Shown piece by piece: positions 39,619 through 51,700 of a DNA stretch of 64,000 nt. The position numbers and the translations under genes were made by a program. The notes beneath the pieces are model-generated. The model saw nothing but the letters and a program-made list of their open reading frames with translations, was not told the DNA's origin and searched no databases. Numbering within the stretch: position 1 is the first letter of the stretch; every line of letters begins with the position of its first letter. This DNA comes from Hyaloscypha bicolor E (taxonomy: Eukaryota > Ascomycota > Leotiomycetes > Helotiales > Hyaloscyphaceae). The DNA lies in assembly GCF_002865645.1 (NCBI RefSeq), contig NW_020194708.1, forward strand, positions 124,001 to 188,000, written 5' to 3'.

Positions 39619-40974
39619 AATAGCTATGAAAGACTTATTTGTGCCTGATCCTCCTGTCTACTAGTGCTGATCGTGAACCCATAAAAAGACGTCATCCTTC
39701 TAACATGTCCGCAGCCATAGTGTTTTCCAACGCACTGCCTTCCCACCACCAACCTACGTTATATACAAAAGCTTATTAGTTATCGAACCATACATAGAAG
39801 TTCAGTAATGGATTAAGCAGAGGTCACTATTCGATACGATACACTGGGCAAAGATTCCGGGGATCAGTGATTACAAAGGGTTAATAATCTTTCATTCACT
39901 ACTCCAGGGACTCAATCTTGGCTCTCTAGTCTCAAAAGGAGACGTAAAGGTACCCAGTCTGCACCACGAGGAGGTGTTGAGCCATCGCAAACCTCTCAAA
40001 CTTCAAGTTTGAGTCAATGTGTGCTAGCACTCGAGGGATATGTCCGTTTCAAAACTATCCGCCCTTGAGGACCCTTTTCTTTCGCAGGATCCCCCCGGCA
40101 AAACGAACAAGTGTCATTATCAGCAAGCCATCGCGTGATACGGAGATCGCGGCATAAAGTATCGGGAATACAGCGCGTTGGGACTCTAAACCCACTATAG
40201 CGTGTAATAGTAGGGGCTGAGCCCGCTATAAGGCCCTGTAACTCTAGGCTATACGCCCTGAAAGCACCCTGTGAGACATTCGCAAGGTTGTGGAAGATCT
40301 TCAGGGGTGTTAGCGCTGCTGGCAGAGCAACTATAGCGCTCGGACGCTGTAGGGAGAGCAATTATAGGGCTCTTTAGCGAGGTAGCCCCTGTAACGACAG
40401 GGGAGAAGGCTTTAAAAGGTGTACCACCCCTTGTTGACTGCTTATAGGGTATTTTCAGGGTAATAGCCTAGAAATATAGAGGCTTATAGCGGTTGAGTGT
40501 GCCAGAAATGAGCTCTATAGTGGACTTTCAGCACAAATGCCCTGCATTCCCGATACTTTATGCCGCGATCTCCGTACACTGCCTCCCAACAACGTGTCCG
40601 CAGCAACGCAGCTTGCAGGGCATCTCACTATTCTCGTCGTCATCTTCATCCTGGCTTATGGTGCCGTATTTCCTCGTGCAGATAGAGCAGTCTGTATTCT
40701 CTTTGGAGATCGAGACGGAAGTGAGAAGGGACGCGATGTCTCGCTTGGGAGGCGGAGGAGGTGCTATACTGTTTGTCTCCCGCCAAGGCTGCAAAGGTTA
40801 AATGCCTGAAAAGCGGGCACGTAAGCAAGGCGGTTTTGAAAAACACACGTTAGCGAGAAGCTCCCTTACCAAAATCGTATAGTTAATAACTCGATATTAA
40901 ATAACGGGCAAACAGCTATAAATTAGGTACTAAAACAATTATATATTATTAGGTTTTTAAAAGCTTATAGCTAT
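39619..40974. other. Gene-free spacer between NACHT gene and LTR
   Basis: Normal composition to about 40.85 kb, then AT-rich. No convincing coding sequence; the small open frames between 40.0 and 40.85 kb show no recognisable domain. It contains a long perfect inverted repeat (see next entry) and a CCCCTGT/ACAGGGG hairpin at about 40386-40405. The many CTATAG and CCCTGTAA words suggest a non-autonomous DNA element. Confidence 0.5.
40139..40576. repeat. Perfect 31-bp inverted repeat, 438-bp span
   Basis: Bases 40139-40169 are exactly reverse complementary to 40546-40576, with weaker complementarity extending outwards on both sides. The arms are GC-balanced and unmutated, so they are unlikely to pair by chance. 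The 376-bp core is rich in CTATAG and CCCTGT words. The arrangement fits a MITE-like element or a foldback pair of insertions. No target duplication was identified. Confidence 0.7.
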
Positions 40975-41273
40975 TGTGGTACGGCAAGCCGTACTCTCCA
41001 AAAATCATATTATTTTGGCGGTTTTGAGGTTTTGGTTACATGGCAAAGGCCGCGGACTTTTGCACGTGACTTGAGGGAATCACATAAGAAAGCTGGTTTT
41101 TCTGTAGTCCTAGAGAATAATCCCTCCTTAATATTCAATTAATTGAGCTTTACTATATACTATTTATACTTTACTATTTATACTTTTAATCTTATTATTT
41201 TACTATTAAGTTACGTTTTATACTCTAGTATACTTTATATGGGTTTTTGTCTTATTATAGTTTCTCTTTCATA
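40975..41273 (+). repeat. 5' LTR of gypsy copy 2 (family A)
   Basis: The first 170 bp is almost identical to the solo LTR at 26517, keeping TGTGGTACGG and the E-box. The rest is strongly RIP-mutated. The sharp change of mutation level within one LTR suggests that RIP spread from the interior and stopped near the boundary with unique DNA. Confidence 0.88.
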
Positions 41274-43781
41274 TATTTTATAGTAAGTATTATAGGGAGA
41301 ATCAAAACTTTATAGTTAAGGTAATACTCTTATAAAGTTCTGAGGGGTTTCTATAAGGCGAATTATTAGCTTAGTAAGTTTGGAGAGAAAAGAGCTATTA
41401 TAATACCTTGAGCCTAAGGCCGAAATATTAAGAATATATAAGTATTAATTTCAGTATCTTATATTAATTTCCGATATACCTAGTAACTTGGATACGGGTT
41501 GGCCGCAAGATATAATTACCGGTATAATATATAGGAATAATAAGAATAAAGGCTAATTATAGAAAGAAAAGATATAGAGAAAATAGAATAAGAAATATTA
41601 TATTAAAATAATATAAGTTAGACCTTAGTTAGAAACAGACTTTAGTATATAGAAATAAAGTTATACTATTAATTTATATATTATTTTTAGTTATAGTAAA
41701 AGCCGGAATTAAAGTAGCTTTAATTTTAATAATAAAGCTTATTTCTAAGTCTAAAGAAAGTGCCCGAATTAGGAAATGCCCTTAATTTCAAATAAGATAA
41801 TAAATAGAAATCGGAAAGAATTAAAAGAAAATCGGAAATAAAAAATCATATAGATAAATTAGAGAAGCCTCTAGAAAAAAGAGAGGTTACTAAATAGAGA
41901 TAATAAGAAAAATTCAGAGAAATTAGAGAAAAGAGCGAAATTAGAAAAATTGTTTTTATTATTATTATTTTTATTATATTTATTAATAGTATTATTAGAT
42001 ATATCTAGTTTAGTAAAAGTAAGAGAAAATATTATAGATATTAAGCTAATAGAATAGAAAAGAAAATATAAGTAATAGAAATAAGATTAGAAAAGCTATT
42101 ACTTTATTACTATTAATACTAAAACTTAAATCTAGACTATATCTATTATTATTAACCGGTTTCTCCTAAATCCCGGTTTTTAAACCAAAAGATATACTTA
42201 AACGGGAAGTTAGTCTTTTAGAAATCTCGTTAGTAAAAGCCTCAAATATAGAAATATTATAATTAATTATAGAAGAAATTATTGAGATTAATATAACTAA
42301 GAATAAATATATATTAATACCGGGTTTAAACCTACTATTTATAAGAGCTTTTAGAATATTATAGTTTTAGGAAAGTAATATTTCCATATTCTTGAAATAG
42401 TATATAAATATATATAAAAACTATTATATTTCTAATAATATTAAAAGAAAGAAAATTATCTATTATATTTCTCTTATTTATAAGAACTAGATTAAAGCTA
42501 TATTAGAATACTATATTAATAACCCAGGAAATTACTAGGAAACCAAGTTCTTTAAGGCCTTATTAAAGGAATTCCGAAAGTATAACTGGGAAATACTTAA
42601 AATTAGCTGTGATTTTCTTAATTAGATTATTATATAAGTCTAGGATAGAGAGATCTTATTCAAGTCTTATATTAATATATTTAATAAAATACTAAAGAAG
42701 TTACTAAAGAGGAAAAAAATAAATAAAATTACTTAATATCGAGAATTTATAAGGGAATTATTTATTCTAATAAAAGATTATATTTTTAAAAATATAAACT
42801 TTAAGCCTATAAATGTTTTTATTTATAAATATAATAAGATATATAAGAAAATAATAATATTCTATTAGTATAAACAAAAGAAATACTATTTTAATATTAC
42901 TAATAATCTAGATATATTTAGATTTAGATAAGAATACTTGAATATAATAGTTTATAATATAATTTCTAAACCAGAAAATAATTACTTTCTATTAGTTCTT
43001 TTTATTATATTTTCTAAAGCTATTATAAATATAAATAAAAAAAGAACCCAACCTATAGTTAATTATATAAATCCTATTAAAAGTAGTAAATCTAAGGGAA
43101 ATAATATTAACTAGCTAATAAAGAGTTTAAAAAAACTATCTATTACTATTATAACTTAAAAGAACCTATAGAAATAACTTAGTATAGCTAATTATAATAG
43201 AAATAATAGTATTAATAGTTTAGTAAATATAATTCGGGTTTTTAGGAAAAATATATAGGAAATTATAGTAAAAGTTATAGAAAATACTATAATAGTTATA
43301 GTAATTAAGCTAAAATAGGCTAAGGGTTTAGGTAATTATATTCTAGAAAAAGTTAGTTTTAAATATAATTAGAAAATACTATTTAAGTTAATATAGCTTA
43401 TAATATAGACCTAGAACCGAGAAAACAAATTTGCTATAAATACTATAATAGAAATAAGAATAATAATATTAATCTAAAATATATCTATATTTCTTGATTC
43501 TATTATTTATTAATAAAAGAGTTTATAAATTATAAATGTATTTATTAATTTAATAGAAGGTAGTATAAAGAGCTATTTAAGCCTAAATAAGAAAGTATTT
43601 TCTTTTTCCTTACTAGTAAATACTAGTAGTTTAACTAAATTATTTCTCAAGTCCGAGGAAGAGAATTTAATTATAACTTGAAAATATAACCCAAGAATAT
43701 CTAGAGAATAATAAGAAATATCTAGTTTACTAAGCAAAAAAGAAATAAGAGAACTAGCTAACCGGGATTTATATATAGAAG

Positions 43782-45547
43782 TATAATAGCAGGAATAGAG
43801 TAATAGAACGAGGTTCAAAGATTAATGATTTCCTATATCTTGAGAATTTAAAGCTAAGGAGGAAAGAGTGAGGTATGGCAGTGGATAAGTAGGTATGGCC
43901 AAGACCACTGAAACGCCGAGCTTTAGAAGCGAGCTTGGTTTGAACTATAGCTTGGAACCTTAGCTAAAACCAACCCCTTTGGCTAAAACCAATCATGTAA
44001 TACTAGCCGTTATATTACCCCCCCTTCCAAAAAGCTCGTCCCGAGTATCAGAATCCATGAGAGTATAGGAGAACAAAGGGAAAGCTAAAGCGAGTATAGT
44101 AAAAATAATAGAATAAAGGAAAAGGACCCTATTTCCTAGCAATTAGCTTTGTCCAATCTAGCCCCAGTAGAAGCTCGCAACCCTCTCCAGAATCGTTATT
44201 ACTCTCTATACCAGAGTAATTATCGTTTACTATAGTAATTATAACCCGTTCGCCAGAACCAGAACCAGAGGAAGTGCCTTTAGGTAGCCAGATACAGTTC
44301 TTTACCTAGTGGCCGTAGGAACCGCATCTAAAGCACTGGCCAGATTTTCGATAGTCCTGGCGGATAGGTACTGGGATTAACGTAATAGTACTAATTGTCA
44401 GTTTACTAACATCCATGGGATCGCTAGCAATTCTGGGAGTAGTCTGGTACGGCAGAGCGGCTATTTTTAACGAGAGCTACTGAACCGTATACAGGAAATC
44501 GGCATAAACCCTAGGAAGAACAAGCTATTAGGCCAAACGAGAGCGAATTGCGGAGTTAAGGCGATTGCGAAAGCTGGATATTTTATTAATATCTGGCTAG
44601 CTTTAACTATTCGCTTTATATAGGATGCGTTCAAACTTGGTAATATAGGCCAGTAAAGAATCATTGCCATGGCGGAGGGCATAGAGCTTGTCTTTAGCCT
44701 CCGATTACTTGTTTGGATTATTATATACCCGTAAAACCTAATCCAGGATCGTTTAGTAGTCCTATAATTAAGTATACTTCGTATAAGAAAGCTATAGCAA
44801 AACCATGGATTAGACAGACGAATCAAGATTTAGGTAAACATAGTAGAATTGAGCTATAGTATCTCTAATTACCGTACTATTAATAGCTAGCTTTACTTTA
44901 ATAGAAGGTAACTAAGTATCGAATTTATAGGTGCTTCTAGTAAACTTCTCAGGATCAGGGAGCTTTGGACAGGGCCGGGAAGCTTGGGTTTTCGCAAGAG
45001 CTACTTGCAGAATAGCGATTTCCGAGTATAGGCTATCGAACTCGTATTAAACCTGGGATTGGAGGATAGGGTCCATTCTCAAGGGAATATCGGTAAAGTT
45101 AGTACTAAAAAATCATAAAAATAGGAATATCCTCTAGTAGGCCGGACAGACAGAATGAGTACTTGGGAACAGTATAGTACTCTACCAAGCCAGATAGATA
45201 GAGGGTATTAGGAGCGGTACTCTATTAATCAGATAGAATAATAACGGATAAATAGAAGGTTATAAGCTTTATAATACTAATATCTGCTACTGAGAATATA
45301 GGAGCTTTAAATAATATAATAGCGGGAATAGAGTAATGAAATAAGGCTTAAAGATTAATAATTTCCTATATTTTAAGAATTTAAAGCTAAGGAGAAAAGA
45401 GTAAGGTATAGTAGTAGATAAGTAGGTATAGCTAAGACTACTAAAACGCCGAGCTTTAGAAGCGAGCTTGGTTTGAATTATAGCTTAGAACCTTAGCTAA
45501 AACTAACTCCTTTAGCTAAAACTAATTATATAATACTAGTTATTATA
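43782..45547 (-). mobile_element. Nested 1.77-kb gag-only LTR element
   Basis: Two LTRs of exactly 233 bp (43782-44014 and 45315-45547) surround a 1.3-kb interior. AGAAG is present immediately outside both ends. The uninterrupted site is seen in copy 1 near 14.39 kb as AGAAA, a RIP version of the same sequence. The element reads on the minus strand: a polypurine tract (GGAAGGGGGGG, complement at about 44017-44027) abuts the left LTR, as expected at a 3' end. There is no room for a pol gene. It is less mutated than its host, and the left LTR is less mutated than the right. It is probably a non-autonomous derivative mobilised by a larger relative. Confidence 0.9.
44270..45150 (-). pseudogene. 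Broken gag gene with CCHC zinc knuckle
   Basis: This is the interior of the nested element, read on the minus strand. A zinc-knuckle motif CFRCGSYGH-x-VKNC (C-x2-C-x4-H-x4-C) is encoded at about 44293-44336; a TAG stop falls between the His and the last Cys group, in a position where RIP of a Gln codon would create it. Upstream on the same strand an open stretch of 119 codons (44826-44467) lies in the capsid-like part. The gene is dead; its length fits a gag protein without protease or polymerase. Confidence 0.7.
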
Positions 45548-48500
45548 AGAAGCAAGTAAGTTATATCTAAAGAATCTAAATAGCCGCTTTGCCTTAAAGG
45601 AAATTATATTAGAATTACTAATATTTTAAGTTCTGGAATTAATAAATAGTACTAAGATTTAGCTATAAATAGTATTTCTATTAATACTATAATAAGTTCC
45701 TTATTAAGAAAAAAGAGAAAAGAAATAGAAATAGCTAAAGAGATTCTCTAAAAACAAGCCAGAATAAAAGAAAAGCTATTTTATATAAGAAACTAAAAGA
45801 ATACTATTCTAAAAAGTAATAAATAAGGAAATAGTCTAATTAAGAATATAGATATTAATATTTCCGGAAATAAATAAAACGAATTAGGAACCTAATATAC
45901 TCTTAAATATAATAAATATAAAATTCCTAAAATTAATAATACTCTAATAAAATTATTAAAAAAAGTAACTATTTTACTTCTAAAGATTTAGAAAGAAATA
46001 AGAATACTTATTAATATTGTAAAAATACTAGATCTAGTTATTATATTTTAGAATTAATAAATTAGAGATAATATTTCCTAGTTTATTATCTTATAAATAG
46101 GAAATATTATTATATTAAATATAATTAGATATATTAGGAAATTTATAAAGCTAGTAGCTATAGCTTATATAATAGATAAAATATTTAAGGAATTAGAAAT
46201 ACTAGTTTAGATATCTAATACTAATAGAATTAATATTCGAATATTACTAGCTTATAAATATATTATATAATCTTTATATCTCTGATTTATATTTCAAGGA
46301 TCTTAAGAGAATATTAAATATAAAGAAATAGTTAATACTAGAGCTAAAATTAATATTTTTTCTAAAAAGATTTTTAGAAATATTAATAAAATAATATATA
46401 ATACTATAAATTATTAAATATTTACTATTATTAGAACTGAATTGGAATTTGCAGAAATAATAAAGTTTAGAGCTAAAGTTATAAATAGAATAGAATATAA
46501 AAATACATTTTTTCTAGTTAAAAAAACTCTAAAAATCTTATTTAATTAATTATTTTTAATAAAAATAAAAATAAATATTATATATAAGAGTAATAATTTA
46601 TAAGATAAAAGGTTTATTAACTCTAAAAATAACTAGAATATTTATATTATTATAATTATTCTATTTTTAAAAAATATTAAGAAATAAAAAAAAGTAATAA
46701 TTTAAGAATATCAAGTTTTTAAAGTTAAGAAATTAAGTAATATAGAATAGGAAACTAAAAATAAAAAGGAAAAATAGAGTCTAATATTATAACTAATAAT
46801 AATATTAGGGGAAATAGGAAAATACCGGAATTTCTTACTAATTCTTTTATTTTAGGTTTAGGAATTTAGGAAATTAATAATATTTTTAGAAAAACTAAAC
46901 TAAAAAAGACTCTAGTTAAAGTATTATTAAAAGTAGTTCCGGATTTAATAGAAAAAGAAATAAAAAGGATATTAAACGAAAATATTTCTAAAAAAAAAAA
47001 ATAGTATTTTTTAATAATAAAGAAATATATTTTCAAAACTATAAAATCTGGAATCTAAAACTAAAAAGAATTTTAAAATATATAAAAGCTTAAGAAAAGT
47101 ATATTAAAATATTAGATAAAAAGATATTCTTTATATTTAAATAGAAAAGAGCTAAATAAAAAGATTATAAACTCCGGAAATTAGATAAAAAAAGTACTAG
47201 AGAAAATAGTTATAGTTCTTAAAAAAAAAGATAATAACTATAATCTATTTCTGGTTATAGGAATATATAAAATAAAAAATAAAAAGATTTAACTAGTAAA
47301 TATCCGGACTAGTTTAAAAGATTTAGGACTAGAGAATATTTATAAAAGTATATTAGAAAATATAAAAACTATTTTTTATTAAAAATATTAGCTATTTTAA
47401 GAGATTTATAGCTTATTCCGGAATGTTTTAAATAATTAGATATTAGTAACTAGCTTTAGGAAAAGAAACTAGTTATATTCCGAAAATTAATAATTAACTA
47501 AAAAAGTACTATTATATTTAATTAGAAAGAAATAGAGAAAGTTTATAAAAATATTAGTATATTTATTCTAATTAATATTATTAAATATAAGGCCTAGTAA
47601 GAAAAGAATTTCCTATATTTCAAAGCTCTAATACTAGTAATAGTAAAAATACTATTAGAATATCTAGACTATAAAGTTCTTAAAAAATATAATAGATCTT
47701 ATTAGAATCTATAGTTCTTGGTTATAAAAAAGGTTATTAGAACTTATAGACTAATTAATACTATTATAAAAATGAATTTAGTAATCTTAAAAAATACTAA
47801 TATATTTCTATTTACTAATAAGATCTTAAAGAAATTTAATAGATATATTTATATTTCTCTAATTAATTTCTTTTCCGGATATAATTAACTTATATTAGAT
47901 ATTTATAATAAAGATTTAATTATATTTATAATACTTTTAAAACTATTAGAAATAACTATATTATTTCAGGAAATTACTAATTCTATTATATAATTTATAT
48001 AAATTATTATAACTATTTTAGAGAATTTATTTCCTAAAATTACTATATTATTTATTAATAATATTAGAATTAAGAGACCTTATATAAATTATAATAAATA
48101 GCTTATTTTATCTAGTATTTAGTATTTTATATTTAAATATTTATAAAACCTAAATATAACTTAAAATAAAATTAAATAAGCCGGAACTAATATTAGAGAA
48201 AAATTATAGTTCTATTATAATAATATAATTATTATTAGCTTTATTTATAGAATATTCAAAAGAAGTTCCTCGAGCTTAGGAATTACTAAGATCTTAAAAT
48301 AAAAATATTATAATAGTATAATTAAAGATAAAGCATTTATTAGAATTATTATTTATTATTATATTTAGATTAAAAGCTTTATAATTATTACTAAATTTAT
48401 TTACTACTTAATAAGAAAAGATATAATATAGAAATAGAATAATAAATAAGTATAAGCTATATAAATTCTTTAAAAAAAGCTTATTATTATTTTAATATTT

Positions 48501-48636
48501 TATAAGTTATATTATAATTTATTAGAAAGTTAGGAAATAATTATATTAGTAATAAATACTAGCCTAAATAAATACGGCAGAACTCTTAGCTAATATAATA
48601 ATAGAAGAAAAAAGAGAGTTATATAATATAAGTCTG

Positions 48637-48740
48637 AAAAATATAATAATATTAAATAAAAATATAATAATATTAAATAAAAATATAATAATATTAAATA
48701 AAAATATAATAATATTAAATAAAAATATAATATTATTAAA
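48637..48740. repeat. 21-bp tandem repeat, about four and a half units
   Basis: A 21-bp AT-only unit containing AATAATATTAAAT repeats head to tail with almost no change. A 21-bp unit is seven codons and lies within the pol region of gypsy copy 2, just upstream of the RNase H/integrase part. It may be an in-frame expansion or a slippage product made after RIP. Confidence 0.75.
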
Positions 48741-51700
48741 AGAAAATATAGAAAACTAATAAAATATTTATAAAAAGTATAATTCTAGCTATATAGAATT
48801 TATTTTATCCTTGAAATAAATACTAATATATTTATTATATAGCTAAATAAAGCGGCTACAAATTTTTCTAAAACTCTAGTTATTTACTAGCTAGTATAAA
48901 TTTAACTATTTAATTTTAAAATCAAGTATATTAAAGGAATTAACTATAGTATTATTAATAAATTATTGAAATACCTATAATAAGAAGATAATACTAAAAA
49001 TAATAAGAATATTAATAAATAGCTAGTAATAGAGCTTAATATTATTAGAATAGTATTTATTAGATAGAAAGTTTAATTAAAAGAAATTATTCCCGTTTAG
49101 TTATATAATATTATTTTAAGAAATCAGATTCCCAAAACCTTTACTAAATATTTAAATAATGCAATCTAGTTACTAGAGATTAATAATTAAAGTCTTATTA
49201 TATCTAGAAGCAAATTAGTAGTATTAAAAAATAATAATATCCGGAAGTTATATAATAAAGGCTATAGCCTTTTATATATAATCTTTAGCAAAATAGTAAA
49301 TAAATAATACTAATTCCTATACTTTATTTAATAATCTAATATTTTTATTAGATTTCCTAAATAATAGCTATTTTAAATAATATTAGAATATTATATAATA
49401 TCTTATAATACTTTCTAGACTAAAAAGAATATTAAGAACTAAGTTTCGAAAATTAAATAAAAAGGCTTTGAATTATAATATAAGAGATTAATTATTATAG
49501 AAAGTTGTATCTAAAATATATTTATTTTGGCTTATTATTAATAATTAAAAATAAAGAAAGATTATTATTAAAAAGCTATATAATAAAATTAGATATACTA
49601 GAAAAAAGAATACTTTTTACTTAATAGCTAGCTATTATTACTAGAAAAATTACTATAACTATATATAATAATATATTAGTATTTATAAAGTTTATTAATA
49701 TAAGAATAAAAAAAAATTAAAAAAAATTCTATATCTAATAAAAGCTATATTTCTTTTTTATTATATTAGAATTAATATAATTAAACTACCTAATTATAAA
49801 GGATATAACTTATTAGTTATTACTAGAAATAATTTCTTAAAATAAATTAAAGCCAGATTTTTAAAGAATCTAATTTATAAAAAGATTACTAAATTTATTT
49901 AGAAAGAAACTATTTATAAATATAGTTTATTTAAATAGCTTAAAGTAAAGAATAGATCGGAATTTAAGAAATAGTAATTTAGAAATTTAATAAACTAGGA
50001 ATTAATAGAATTATTATTTTGGTCTATAATTCTAAAGAAAATAATATAATTAAAAGAGAATATTAATTAATTATTTAAATACTTATTATATTTATAATAA
50101 GTAAAAAGAAATCTTAAATAGATTTACTATTATATATACTATTTACTAATTAAATTATTATATATAAACTAATTAGATTTATTTTCTTTTATATAGTTTA
50201 TAATAGAAAAGCTATATTATTTATAAAAATACGTTTTCTAATCTAGAGAATACTTAAATAAAATAAAGTTTATAATAAAGAAATGCTTTTAGAAATATAT
50301 ATAAAGCAAATGTAAATAAGAAATAAAAATATTAAAGAAGCTAGAATAAAAAATAATAAAAGATATTAAAAGGAAAAAGAATAATTTAATATTATTTATT
50401 AGATTTATTTATAACCTATTTCTAAAAAGAATCTGGTTTTTATATATAATATTAAATTAATAAATTAAAATAAGTTAAGAAATATAAAGCTATTATATTA
50501 CTAGCTTAGCCCGTATAAAATAAGATATATAAATTAACTAAAAGAATATTATATATTAAAAGAATTTAATAGTACTATATTCCGAAAAATATATATTAGG
50601 AATTAATTCAAGTAGTTTATTAAAAGAAATAGATTCTAGTATTCTTCTAAAAATAAAAATAATAATAAGTATATATCTATAAATAAATATTTTAAGATAA
50701 ATATAAAATTAAAAATAGAAATAGTTATAGAATACTATAAGTAAAATAGTATTTAGGAAATTGAGAAAGCTATTAATATTATTATATATATTCTAGAATT
50801 ACTAGAATTAAAAAAAGTAAAATATATCTTTTTTATAAAAAACTAGAAAGAAATATCTAATAATAGAAGCTTTTTTTAACCTGAAATAAAACTTATTATT
50901 TTTAATTCTTTATATACTTTTTATTTTTTTCTTCTAATTATTATTTATAGCCTTTAGAAAATATTATTATTAGATTACTATTCTAGAAATTAGATAAGCT
51001 TTACTATTATTTAGTTCTTACTATTATCTAATTATTATTATTAAATAGTATTTTTAATATAAGATTCTATTACTAGATTTTAGGAATTAAATATAAAGTA
51101 TTTCTTTTAATACAAAAATAAATAGGGAATTAAGAGATTATTTTATAAACTCTTAATTTTAAAGTATAATACTTTTTTAAAAGTTCTTATAATATAAATA
51201 GTTACTATATATAGAAAAGAAAAGAAAAGAAAAAAAGAAGCTTTTTATATATCTTTTTATTAAACTAGAAATCTTTTAAAAACTTTATTTGCCTTTTTAA
51301 CTAGTTATTCTTATAGCTTATATTAGTCTAAAGCTTAATTATAATACTTATAGATCTCGATTTTAATTTAAATTACTATTATAAATTTATTTATAATATC
51401 TAAATAAACTTCCTAATTAGAAATTATATATAAATAAAATAATTAAACTAGAAACCCTATAAGAGAAAAGAGAAATCTTATTAAATCTAATAGTTATTTC
51501 TAAAGATATTTAATAATATATAATTCTAGAAATCTCTTAGATATTAAATAAACTAGATTTACTTATTTAAAGCCTATTTTATATTAGGAAACTTATCTTT
51601 TTTTCTATATAATTATAGCTATATTTAAAACCTATATTAAAATTTAGTTAATATATTATATATTCCTATATTTATATTAAAAAAATTTCTTTTATATAGA

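Noticed and set aside
40493..40809. Two overlapping plus-strand open frames of about 90-100 codons near the LTR
   Set aside because: They cover one arm of the inverted repeat and show no recognisable domain; Ser- and Gly-rich composition suggests non-coding DNA.
43573..43818. Minus-strand open frame of 81 codons
   Set aside because: It spans the junction between gypsy copy 2 and the nested element, so it cannot be an ancestral gene.
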